From assembly GCA_944470555.2 (NCBI GenBank), contig OX104127.1:128961113-129025112 (forward strand): a stretch of DNA of 64,000 nucleotides. Reading direction: 5' to 3'. Numbering within the stretch: the stretch's first letter is position 1; every line of letters begins with the position of its first letter. The notes below the pieces were generated by a model that was not told where the DNA came from, ran no database searches, and saw nothing but the letters and a program-made list of their open reading frames with translations. Made by a program: the position numbers and the translations under genes. Positions 22,034-32,960 of this stretch are shown here, piece after piece. Origin of the DNA: Heterobilharzia americana (Eukaryota > Platyhelminthes > Trematoda > Strigeidida > Schistosomatidae).

Positions 22034-22920
22034 ATGAATAGTTTGTACAATAACAATTTTGTTATAGTTGGAGGTGATAAGGAACCTGGTATAGTTGTAA
22101 GGAATAAGAAAGATCATGTGCACAAAATCCTAATGATTCTGAGTGATTCTTTGGGATTTAAAGTTGAAGAATCCCAGAAAGATGTAACAATATCAGTCGA
22201 AAGCGGAGTTTGTAGACATCTTAAAGAACTTCTGAAGAAGAATTTAATTCATTACACAGAGCATAATAATTCCAGTTCAAGGGGTCCACAAGTTTCATTC
22301 ATGTATTGACTATCAAGAACTTGCAAACAAAATATTCCGCTAGAATATATTTTTTCAATGATACATTCAACTCCTCACTAGTTAGTTCCTTGGTTGGCAC
22401 AGAAATTGGAACCTACGGGAGAAAGGATAGTAATTCATAGCCTGAGAGACGTTTTTCATTTCTCTTGAGAAATAGATCAGTTAAATCCCTCCAATAAAAT
22501 TGCTATCATTGAATATTTCTTCATTGCCTAGAAACCCAGAAGTGGATGAATCCATCGGCATCATCTGACGATTAGGTGATTTACTTCCATTGCGAAAAAT
22601 GAAGGTGAGACAACTGCTACTTTTCTGTTTAAAAGGTGATTGGTTCAAGTCTAAAAACCGACTGTGCCATTATACAGATGCAGTGGCCATAGGGTTAACA
22701 ACATGATCTATTCTAGCTGACGTCTTCTTGGTTCTTCTCAAAAATAGGTATCTCTGTCCCGCTATCAAGCAAACGCCACATTATCATAAGTATTTTGACG
22801 ATAATTTCCTTGAAAAGTACTATCAAATAACAACCCGGGAGAGGAATTGTTTATTACAGAATAGGTAACCAGAGAAAATGAGTGTTCTTAGAAGCTTATC
22901 CCTAAGTATTGAAATTAACA
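22034..22920 (+). mobile_element. Penelope-like element, decayed reverse transcriptase
   Basis: The frame at 22034-22309 starts with the PLE N-terminal RT motif NNFVIVGGDKEPGIVV, then KDHVHKILMILSD. Further pieces follow in order with stops and frameshifts: a WLAQKLEP block near 22400, DWFKSKN...YTDAVAIG...ILADVF at about 22640-22735 (family form DGVAMG...LADVF), and the catalytic region HKYFDDNFL at about 22786-22812, where YFDD stands for the YxDD box. The downstream GIY-YIG endonuclease was not seen here. This is a very old copy in the sense orientation. Confidence 0.75.
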
Positions 22921-24791
22921 CAGTGGAAGATATATATATCATTTTTTCAATTGTGCCTAGTTGATATAATATATTAGAAGCCGACAGACTGGTGAAAGGG
23001 GCTTTGGAAGCAAGTACACAGTAAGGACTGAAGGTATCTAACTGCCTTTATGAGCATTCTTAAGGAAACTTCGTTAAGAAGAGAATAAAGGCATTACAAG
23101 TCTAACAGCCAAACGCCAGATGGAAACTAGACACCAAAAAATATTTCTGCAGCCTCTAGGATGATAAGTACATTAAAGCTATCTAGTTATCTGTGATTTG
23201 TTGGGGCCGATGCAATACAGCATTTTACAACTGATCTTTGTATACAAAAGACACTGAGTAATTACTTGTCTCTGGTTATCTTGTTGTTATTTTGGATTAC
23301 ACCATATCTCCAGTTCTGCCTGGTAAGATTTAACTGCACTCATTCCTTTTGCTGTTTTCTGAAAATTTAGCAGCTTGTATATTTCTTATTTTGCTTGATA
23401 TATACAGCGCTCTGAATCTTTGCTCATCTGATATCACCTTTGTCTATCTTGAGTTAACGATGTTACGACGCACCAATTATCATTTCTTGGAGCTCAGATT
23501 GTATGCAGTCTTTGAATACCTTCAAAATGAGACCAAATTATTTCATCCCACAAATCTCTTCATTTTTGGTTGATTCAATCTTCCCTTTGACACTAAGAAA
23601 TCAAAAAGTATATATTGTAGACATATTGCAATTTTGTTAAGAGTTATTGTTTCAAAGTGCTTTGACGATTAATCAGTCAGAAATATACCTTTCAACCCAT
23701 CTGTGAGTACATGACAACTCAAAAGGGATTCACTAAAAAGCCAACATGAATTTCTCCAGGTTGCATGCTGTTTTGAATAAGTACATCTTGTATGAATAGC
23801 GTAATGTTAAAATGTCTCCAAAAGCAGGATTTGATACAGCTGATCCCACATCACTTTTTAGCCGAAATTGGCACATATCTAAACTTCCAGTAGCTTCCTT
23901 TTACTCGCACGATTCCGTATCACCTAATTTGAACACTTGTTCTTTTGAATGTAGGTGCTAGACAGAAATACATACTTTCAGTCTCTTTGACAAGAGGTCT
24001 AGTTCTGTATATAGTGTTCTTTTATGAAACACAACACTGATGCATTGTGCAAACTCTTCTTGTTTCTGTCACTACTTAGGTGATGGACGCAGCCAAATGT
24101 GTATCAATACACACATGATTGCGCTTCACACTTGCATCTGGATTTCGCTGATCCAAAACAGTTACACTGTGTGTATGAGTCATCTGCATTATGGTCATTT
24201 TTTGAGAGAACCAACATATACTGTCTCCACATAGAGGTTTTTTAGGCGTAATCGTTCTGTTTTCCCACACTCGACTCTATCATAATTAAACCTATTATGA
24301 AAATCCATATTTATTGTACAATCGTCTTCAATTATTTCACTAAAGAAGTATATTCAGGACCGCAAGGATTCTTTCAGAATACAGATAATGCAGGAATCAA
24401 CATATGACTAAAACAGTCGGTTCATAATCGAATGTAACTCAGCAAGCCTGAATAACAGTAAAATGTAAAAAAGTCATATATTTTTCTTTTGACTGCATTA
24501 TCTCTTCATTAACGATTTTTAAGTTTCCCATGTAATTACGCAACGTATTAGCCCTTAAACAATCCTTCCCTTTTCGCTGACTTTCGTTTGTTGTCCCCCC
24601 ATTCCACAGCTCCAGAATTTTCTGTCTCATCAGATATAAATAATCAAAGATTTTGACTAAGATATGTAGCTATTAATCCTAAGTTTCCTTGACTTACTAC
24701 CTTTTTCTTAATCCTGGATTTCGAATCTCCATTTGTTTCTGTGTGTCTAAATTATGTTATTTTTACTATTATTAATTCATTTCAATTTTAG
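22921..24791. other. No gene seen
   Basis: AT-rich. Frames at 23349-23573 and on both strands at 24040-24270 look like chance frames or unrecognised element debris, with no motif or splice border. Confidence 0.35.
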
Positions 24792-25045
24792 GCTGTTTGC
24801 AGCTGATAAAACGCCATGAAACAAAATGAGCTCATTTTATTCTGCAAATGCCTTTGTTCTTGGATTGTTCAAAAATGTAAAAACTCGATGAATATCAAGA
24901 TCAGTGAAACGCAGCAAATATTCTCAAGAGACATTAGAAAGTGGGATACAATTCGTTTCCACAGCAGAAAAGTATTTTCTCAGTGGAAATCTCAAAACAT
25001 CCATCTACGAACGTCAGCTAGGATAAGAGAAAGTTATCAGATAAG
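24792..25045 (+). CDS. Candidate coding exon with start codon, unknown protein
   Basis: A strong acceptor (tttcaattttag) ends at 24791. After 24 nt of apparent 5' UTR, ATG at 24816 opens 76 codons plus two bases, up to a strong donor AAG|GTAAAT at 25045/25046. The open frame closes exactly inside the donor (TAA), as expected of a real exon. The product is basic and aromatic-rich, with a KCLCSW segment early and VFSQWKSQN later. The F..W / F..W spacing faintly resembles Sfi1-type centrin-binding repeats. No domain is certain and no partner exon was linked. Confidence 0.4.
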
Positions 25046-25214
25046 GTAAATGTATTACGGCACCTCCATTTAGAGTAATAACAGTCGTTTAGTCACTGTT
25101 TAGAAGTCAATTTCATGTTGTTTACTTTCATATATTGACCCAATTCTTTCATTTTACAATATACCCACCAGACTAGGAGATGCAGGATCGAGGTCCACTT
25201 TTATTGAAGTTAAT

Positions 25215-25390
25215 TAGTTGCAGGCTACGAGAAAGAAACCCTGAAATGAATTTTCGTGCTTCTTGGCACTCGTCAACAAAGCGTATCTGCAACCTCGAGG
25301 GAAATGATGTCCCTTTTGAAATCAGAACTCACACCATTCAGCGTTGAAATCAGGAACATTACCAACGAGCTATTTGGGCACCGATTTACC
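25215..25390 (-). repeat. tRNA-like SINE, family C, minus strand
   Basis: The reverse complement starts with an A-box-like agctcgttggtaatg, followed by a decayed B box and then a diagnostic body: gaggttgcagatacgctt, gacgagtgccaagaagcac and a gggtttc end. It follows the same order as the family member at 57185-57440 (ggggttgcagatacagctt, gcgttccaacaagcat, agggcttcctcc). Confidence 0.65.
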
Positions 25391-26329
25391 AGCTAAACGA
25401 ATGACTAATCATAAAAGATGTATCTTTACCTGTGTAATCCCGGCGTAGTATATTAGAACAAATAATAAAACAAACAAATACTTTGTATTATTCCTCAAGG
25501 TTTCGATCTTGTTAGGAAGACTTTTTTCAAGAGTATGAATCTGACATTAAGTTTTTAGGTTGATGTTCAAGAATGTGGTGACCTTTACGATCATCCAGTT
25601 ACGTCGTTATATGGAGCAAAGACCAATGTAATACAGGTGAGCGAATCAGCAAATCAGTCAGAGGAGCTTTTTTCAGTTGTATGAGTAAGGTGGGAAAAAA
25701 TACGGTGGGGAAATTTAGTTCGACTATGAAAAGTACAATGTCAGTCCTCAGGGGTGAGAAAGAATAGATTTCTAGTTTGGAAGAACGAATATTCGAACAT
25801 CATACAGCATATATCAAATAAATAATAAAATTTATAACGACAAATGTACTTTGATAACAGTTGAAGTATGAGTGATAACAAAATGGACTATGTAATATAT
25901 AAAATGGTTCATAGAATGTATATAACTTAGAAAGGAGAGTAAAATTGATGAAAATAGATCAATAAAGTGTTGTGTAGTAGACCAGACAAGCTGTTAAAAT
26001 ACAACCAATATTTTTTTGATGTGATTAAGACGATTAAGCGAAATAACACCGGGAACTATTCAAGCAAGAGTAAATTCGGAATAAATCAAGTGAAAAGAAA
26101 CTTTGTTCACTTCATATATTATTTACGAATGCCTAGGCGAGTCATTAATTTTTGCCATATTTGTGGGATGTCTAACCCATCTTTACTGTTGACCGAAGAA
26201 GGGTGCGAACTGATGTGCAAAGGTCATGCAATGGCCTGCTCTTTGTGAGAAAGAAAACCCTTTTACAGGACCTTTGTCTTTTTGAATGATATTCTATGGT
26301 CTGAACATAAAGTATAAGCCGCAAAGACG

Positions 26330-27760
26330 CAGCTTACTTCAAGTTTTTCCAGATAACAGGAATTTTTGGTGGTTTCTTGCAACTTCGACCGTGCTCAAAT
26401 AGACCTGTTAGTTCTTGACGCGATATCTCTCCAATGTATGTGACATCGCATTCACGACAGTCTACTTTAAAAACACAGTTCTGTTGTTCCAAATGAGGAA
26501 TCGGATCTTGTAATTTACACAGGTGTGAGTGTAATGTGTTCGTCACCTTAAAGAATACTCCTATGTTGTAACTATTGTAATTTTGATGTTCCATAAGGAA
26601 GTTCTATAGTACTTATTCAATCTTTATGGCTTGGTTTTTCCCATGTGTTTTTTCGACAAAGTATTTTCTATCTTTCTCAATAGCTTTTCCAGAGAGTTAT
26701 TTTGTTTTAAGACTTCCTAAACAAGTTGTCTATCTGCTTGCTGAGATTCCACTCCATTTGGTATCCTTTATGATCTCGTCAACAGATTTTTACCAACATT
26801 TAACTTAGTTTCCAACTGATGAGTCGAATCGAAATCAAGGTACTTGTTAGAATATGTATCTTTTCAACAGACATCAATATCCAGGGTCCCATCACTGTTT
26901 CGTATAGCCTTGCAGTCTAGGAAAGCTAGCATTCCAAATTCTGTTTCTGGTTCATATATGAATTTTATAGAATTAAAACGTCTGTTAAGATATTTGAAAG
27001 GATTTTCTAGACCTTGGTTTTTTGGTTATGACGAATGTGTCGTCAACGTACCTCCACCGTATTCTTGATTTTAGATCATGTTGGCTAAGTAGGTCTGATT
27101 CTAATTTGTCCATGTATAGATTAGCTACAATGGGTGAGGAGGGTGAACCCATTCCTAACCCACTGGTCTGACGATAAAGGTTTCCTTGAAAAGTAAAAGA
27201 GGTTGAGGTCAAACATAATCTCGGTACATCACAGAGTTCACTGATGGAAATATTGAATCTAAGTTATAAAGAAGTATCCAACTCTAATAAACGTCTAACA
27301 ACTTGTATGCTTTCGTCAGTCACAATATACGTACACAGAAAAACAACGTCAAACCTAACCATTGTTTTATTATCTTCATTGGTTGTTTCTAATAATTTAT
27401 GTTTGAAGTCTAATGAATTTCTCTAATATTTACGAAGTTGTCTTATAATGGCTTAAGGACTTCTGAAAGGTTATATGTTCAGGAATTATTAAAATCCACA
27501 GTTGGACGGATCGGAAAATTGGGTTTATGAATTTTGGGAAGGCCATAGAAGCGTGAAGTGGCATAACTTTTTGATGCTGAATTAAACCACGAGGCATTGT
27601 CCAATTTCGATTTCAAATCGTATAGCAATTTGTTAACCTGTAGTCGTACCTTATTAAGTGCAGGCTTACGCTTCTCGTTTTCTATCATTTCATAATGTCC
27701 ACTGGATAAGTGCTCTGTGACCTTTTTTTCATAGTCTGATGAATAGATTATATGCACTGG
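26330..27760 (-). mobile_element. Penelope-like element: reverse transcriptase plus GIY-YIG endonuclease
   Basis: Read on the minus strand, three open blocks carry the PLE signature. 27757-27479 ends in SRFYGLPKIHKPNFPIRPTV. 27212-26985 has YRQTSGLGMGSPSSPIVANL and the catalytic RWRYVDDTFVITKKP. 26594-26334 has the zinc-finger-like CVFKVDCRECDVTYIGE, which is the start of the GIY-YIG endonuclease, and a following EHGRSCKK. Stops and frame changes interrupt every block, and the C-terminus after the endonuclease is missing. PLEs use this single protein for target-primed insertion. It is the most readable PLE in the window, but not functional. Confidence 0.92.
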
Positions 27761-27981
27761 AGAGTAACTATGTTCACGTTATCTAGTTCAGAGTGATGAC
27801 TTGGTTTCATCTGTCATTTTCTAATTCACTACATCCACTTTTGCAATCAGAGATGTTGCTAGTGTGCACCATGATGTTAAATTTTCCCAGTTGGTGACCA
27901 TGCCCCAAAATAATTGACAGAATGCAATCAGCACTAAGGTCTTGACAACACGAAACTGATCACTCTCCAGTGACTCAATTC

Positions 27982-28130
27982 AGTCCTACAAGAGACCAGT
28001 CACAACCCAATTTTTTCAGTAGTAGCGTCTCTAACTACAATACTGTTTGACGGTGATTCGAGTCTCACAGAAGGGATTAATTTCCTATAGGTTGCAGACA
28101 TATTTGCCGAAGACAGCTAACAACCATGAA
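27982..28130 (+). repeat. tRNA-like SINE, family C
   Basis: It starts with agtcctaca, as in the copies at 57185 and 57964. It continues with ctctaactacaatactg...ggtgattcgagtctc (B-box region) and ataggttgcagaca, parallel to ctggctacaacactgg...ggttcgaatttc and ggggttgcagata at 57.2 kb. The A box is decayed. Confidence 0.6.
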
Positions 28131-29100
28131 ACTTAGTTTCAGCACAACTTCCATTCAATCTCCTCGAATCAGGTGATTTAAACCTTCAAATGGAAGTATT
28201 TAAACTCATTTTTCCAAGACTACCATCGAACGTTATATTTTTTGTTAGCCTAGGCAAAGTTAGTCACGCATGCTGTGAACTAGGAAAGCAAAATGCACAC
28301 CTATTAATGTAAAAACTCGAAGATCAACACTTACAAGATACGAACAAGCCAAGAGACTGAAACGTTTCAAAGGTCCTTTTAAAACAGTGAACTATTTTGC
28401 ATGATAAGTCTAACATTACAAAAGGAAGATAGGTCAGTAGGCTGGTCAACTTTTGCGCATATCACTTCAGTATGATCTTGATCTTAGTGGTTTCCTCATC
28501 GACGTCCATATCCGGTAAAATACATTTTCATATGGTGTAGTAGTACAGTCTCTCCGTTTTATGCGTCTTGTTTATGATCTACACCTGGAAATCAGTAGAT
28601 ATCCTAAGCTTCATTTAGGCTATAATTACATATTTGCTATTTCTTGCATGATATTCATGTATTACGTTTAAGAATGTATGTGAAAATAAATAGACACTAC
28701 AGGCAAAATACTGAGAAAGACATATTAAGAATTAATAGCTTACCCTTTTCCTACAAAATGCTATGGTTATACAAATCCTTTATACTGAGGAAGACCTGTA
28801 AAAAATTAGGTTATGCATCTCAAAAGACTCACATTTCAGCAAACGTTAGGCAAGTATGCATGCAAAAAAATAATTATCTATCGGAAAGTAATATATTCAA
28901 ATTTGGGTCATTATTTTATTTCACTGAGCTAATAGTCATCATAGATAATACGAGAATGATAGTCTCGCTCATTACAGTGTTGGCAAATTTCTAAATTTGC
29001 ACATTCTTTGTCATAAACATCACAATTTGCCGTTGAAAACAAGAGTATAATTTTGTGCATTTAATCACCATAAAAAATTACATTTATGAGATACAAAGTC
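28131..29100. other. No gene seen
   Basis: AT-rich. The 116-codon frame at 28644-28994 has no splice borders, no motif and an AT-driven residue composition. Confidence 0.4.
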
Positions 29101-29104
29101 GTAA

Positions 29105-30335
29105 TACTATTATTATTATTTGCCTCTTGGGTTTCTAGTGAAAAATAGGACTTCACTAGCACGACTCCATTTCACTCTCTTCTCTGCAGTCTTTTCAACG
29201 TGGCTCCGCGACTACCCACAACCTTTCTTTTCTTCCTCACATGATCTCCTCCTTCACGTCACCCTGTGACGACCGATTCGTCGTTCCCCTTTGGGTTTCA
29301 CTCAAGTGCCTGACCTATCACGTTATGTCCCCGAACGATCTTCTCATTGTATGTTGCATTCAATCCATCTCCACCTTCTTCTGCATATCTCTTGGGCGAT
29401 GAGTTCTTGCTTCGTTGGTTCGTTGCCAGGCCAGAGTTCCTTGTTGCTTATTCTTTATGGCCACCTGATCTGCAGTATGGAGCGAGCGTAGATGGAAGGT
29501 GTTGATGATGTATGTCTGCAGTTTGTTGAAAATACTTTCCATAACGCATGAAGTCACTCAACCATCACATTGAAACACTGACTTACTTGACTGACATTAG
29601 TGTCGAAAATCCTGATATTGTTCTCTATGCTGATCCGAGTGTAGTGCAGTAGATCTCCACACTGATTTCAGATTAATCAAGGCAGACCTGTATCACTGTC
29701 TTTCCCATCCTGGCTGCTTTGACGTCGTCATCTGTGCCTGTCCCACCTGTAGTTGAAACGATGCTGCCCAGGTAGGTAAGTAGGTGAAAGAGACTACTTC
29801 CCTCAGGTTTCTCCCGTTGATGGTGATTGGTGCTTGCTGTTGTTGTTGTTGTTGTTGTTTTCCATTGGGTATCTTCATCACCTCTGTCTTCTCTATGTTC
29901 ACTTGAAGTCCCGTTTTCGCTGCCCTGTCTTTTCTGTCAACTCGTTGGTTTTCACCTGTAGATCTCCGAGTTTGTGCGACAAGACATTAGACATTATTCA
30001 TCATCGGTGATGAAATCCAAATCTTCTAGGCTGTTTCCATCGGTCCAGTCAGCTTATGCCTATCTTCTCGCTCCTCACAGTTTGTTGCATGATCCAGTCC
30101 AGTCCAGTCGACCACAATTTGGAAGATGATCGGTGATAGTAGACGGCAACCTTGTCTTACTCCTGTCTTCACTTCAAAAGCATCACTGAGCTTTCCATTG
30201 GCATGTAGCGTCATCATATAGCTGTTGAATGAGGTTGATGAAGGTTTGTGGCACTGAAACCGAAGTATCGAGGCAGCTGCCCGCCAAATTACTTCTCAGT
30301 CGAGGATATCGAAGTCCTTTTCAAAGTCAATGAAG
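29105..30335 (-). mobile_element. RTE-clade (SR2-like) retrotransposon, 3' half, minus strand
   Basis: In reverse it runs from within the reverse transcriptase to the 3' tip. At 30320-30260 is the EKDFDILD block, with a TGA after D and then EVIWRAAA. At 30217-30026 is GKLSDAFEVKTGVRQGC, then LLSPIIFQIVVDW. A NIEKTEVMKI block with a glutamine run follows at 29902-29820. The C-terminal tail and the shared 3' tip are at 29105-29165, with a (TAA)n tail. It is very close to the 3' half of the 44-47 kb copy, down to shared defects, and is 5'-truncated at 30335. Confidence 0.93.
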
Positions 30336-30764
30336 TTGAGGTAACAAAGTCATCTACTAGCACCAAACTACGGTCACAATGGAATCCGTGAGCACATAGA
30401 GACTAATTTCTGAGCTAGTTACAAGTGACATTAATAGCAGAGTGATAATGTCGTCGATTACTTCAACAACATAAAATGCCATGTGATTTCGATGAACTTG
30501 AACTGAAGGTAGTCTACAGACTGTAGGAAGACAGAAATGAATAAGTACCCTAGATAAAGAGGCAACATCTGACTACTTCACTCTACTTGCCGTTTACTTA
30601 CTGCTTGCATAAACTCATAATCTTATATTTTAGAAACCTCCCAAATCATTTGGTATGAGCAGCAGCTCAGTTTTCATGATGAGAACTCAGATATCGAATG
30701 AGTAACAGTTCATTCTAGGTCTCACTAACATACAAAATTAGTATTTAATATAGTTATGCATGGT

Positions 30765-30925
30765 AATGATAAGCAGTGGCCAACAGTGGAATCCAGGATG
30801 CGCATTTCGTCCTACCTGGGGCTCGTCAGCTAGATGTACCTGCCTCCCAGTGAATGATGTTGTTCCCACCCGGACTTGGACTCGGGAGTCATCGCTTCAA
30901 ACGCGAGAGCATTATCCACAAATCG
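30765..30925 (-). repeat. Smα-like tRNA/hammerhead repeat
   Basis: Reverse reading: a decayed tRNA-like head with a B-box-like cgagtccaagtccgg, then gggaacaacatcattcac, the hammerhead, and a tail (cctggattccactgttggcc). The element matches the copies at 52.0 and 53.4-53.8 kb. A second, poorer copy lies 280 bp away in the opposite orientation (31205-31390). Confidence 0.88.
30791..30835 (-). ncRNA. Smα hammerhead ribozyme, core intact
   Basis: Minus strand: stem I AUCUAG (30835-30830) pairs with CUGGAU (30796-30791), with one G-U pair. The core CUGACGA is at 30829-30823 and GAAA at 30808-30805. Stem III has a U-A second pair with a GCGC loop, and the cleavage triplet AUC ends at 30797. Stem II (GCCC/GGAC) has one C-A mismatch at its second pair. 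Likely active but weakened. Confidence 0.8.
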
Positions 30926-31204
30926 AACAGATCAGAATTGTCAAACTCAGACTTGGATCAATAAACCGCTTAGAAATTAGGAAGTTCAAACTAATCCCTG
31001 AATTAAATATCAACAGCTGAGTAAACAGCTGTGAAAATCTCTTACATTCTCGGTGCACAAAATGTATGAAAAGATACTCAATGGGACATAGGTTATGTTG
31101 TCAACATTGAAACAACCTCTCACATACGAAGAACAAAATGGTCGAACAGTTAGACCCAGCATAATAATGAGAAAGCGCAAGTGGTAGTGAATAATAACAA
31201 GAGG

Positions 31205-31390
31205 TGACTCTCGTACCCCAGAGGTTTAATAGATAACGTTTTGTCATTTGAAGCGTTAGGTAATGAATTTGTATTCCAGTGGGAACAACATCCCCCGTGG
31301 TGAAGGAACATTCAAATGACGAGTCCCAAATGGGAAAAAAGGCGTGTCCCGGATCCCACTGCCAATCGCCAAGTAGATTACAAATGCGAA
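31205..31390 (+). repeat. Smα-like repeat with dead hammerhead
   Basis: The head is decayed. cagtgggaacaacatc at 31277 matches the linker of other copies. The hammerhead region reads aaatgacgagtcccaaatgg followed by gaaaaaaggcg, so the first core C is lost, stem II cannot close and the GAAA strand is blurred. The tail gtcccggatcccactgcc identifies the family. Confidence 0.75.
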
Positions 31391-32803
31391 ATGGTTTATT
31401 CAAAAGTTCAGTGTTCACCAAAGGTCATATTTGGCTCTCTTCTAAGTTATTTGGGTCATTTTTGATGTATTTGAAAATTTTAGGTCCTTTTTAATCACTT
31501 GTAAGAAAGGATTAAGTCTTGTTATCTTTCGGCATTTTTTAAGAACTTGAGCATGAAAATATCACCGCATGAGTTGGCAAATTAAAAGCAATATCCTGCT
31601 ATTATCTTAGCGCTTCATCGCCGGACAAATAACTTGCATTCTAATCAGTTATTTCAATTGTATGTATTAAAATATATTGAACTAAATTCAAAATGTTGTT
31701 GTGTACACTTAGTTATCATAACTGTTGCACATTGACAGTAACTCTTAGTCAGCATCACTCAAGATTTATTTATTGTCGCTTACTTAGAACACAAATTTGG
31801 TAAGATATAGGCTGTAAGAGAAGTGCTTTACAAGGTAATGTGGCAACACTAAGAAGATACACAACAATATAGAAGTTGCAGAAACAAAAACAGGAATGGG
31901 TTTTTTACCGAAACGGTCTTGAACGTATAAAGAGATGAGCACTTACGTCTTTTGTTTAGCTTATCGACAAGAGAAGAAGCAAGAAAAATAGCCTTTGATG
32001 GTGTTGTGTTCTCAGGACTAGATGGCTTAATTGTGAATCTTTCATTGCTTCACCCTAACCGCTTTCTATTACCGGTAACGCGATGTAACAGTTTACGAGC
32101 GATGCAAACCTAACATGCAATGAATCTATCCTAATCGCTAATCAAAACGTCAAATACCATAATAACAATATCACTGACACACCAAGACAAGAAAAGGTGA
32201 CGAACTGTTGATGCAGAGCTTTTACTGTCTCAACAACCATCAAAACAGTTAGGAGCGATGCTAAATATACACATTCTAAACCATCTTAACAATACTAAAG
32301 TCACTGATAAGTTAAAAAGTTAACAACCAATGAGAGTTTAGCCTTCAGAAGTAGTGAGAAAAACAAAAAATTAGCAACAGCGCTAAAGGGTGCGTAAACA
32401 GCAATAATAAATTTATTTTAAGGCTATACACAAATATCAAGCAAACGTTAGGCAAAAATAAGGAATATACAACACCACTGAATACTGATTGATTCACAGT
32501 GACCCGAAATAACTTTTTAGCAGTCTCCTCTGTCAGAAAGAATTCATATGCAAGTGTTCCATGCGAAAAAGTTTATGAAAATGTTTGTATATATATCACA
32601 CAATAATTCCCATTTATACACTTCAATTAAAGAACAAAAGCACAAGTAGTACAACAAAATGAACCCAGCTGTCTAGCTTTTCGGGTTCTTTTAGGCTGCT
32701 GACATTCTAAACAATATCACAATGCATGCAACACAAAGTATTCATATATTTTACAAAGTTGGCGGGAAATTAATGATGAAAACAAGTAACTTATATTTCG
32801 AAT
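31391..32803. other. No gene seen
   Basis: AT-rich and closed in all frames. No repeat family recognised. Confidence 0.4.
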
Positions 32804-32960
32804 ATGTTTAACTGGTTTAATAAGAAGGTGGATGGAAATAAGAATAATGATATTGATAATTTAGATGATTTAAGGAGCAAGTGGAATTACAAGGGCGAAT
32901 TCGTACGCATATTTAGTTCGAAAGCCTGGCCAACCAAACCAGTGATTCGACTCCAATCGG
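32804..32960 (+). CDS. Possible first coding exon, unknown protein
   Basis: ATG at 32804 opens a hydrophilic frame beginning MFNWFNKKVDGNKNNDIDNL and continuing DDLRSKWNYKGEF and SSKAWPTKPVIRLQ. A weak donor (GTCAGT) follows the IRLQS part near 32960. The frame stays open to 33199, but past the donor it turns into AT-driven hydrophobic and lysine-rich residues, which supports an exon ending there. No homologue recognised. The promoter was not identified. Confidence 0.3.

Noticed and set aside
26815..26840. CTGATGA followed closely by GAAA on the plus strand, resembling a hammerhead core
   Set aside because: No stem II can form between the strands, and the sequence is explained as the antisense of a conserved PLE coding block (LDFDSTHQLE).
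28644..28994. 116-codon plus-strand frame
   Set aside because: No splice borders, no domain, and a composition typical of chance frames in AT-rich DNA.
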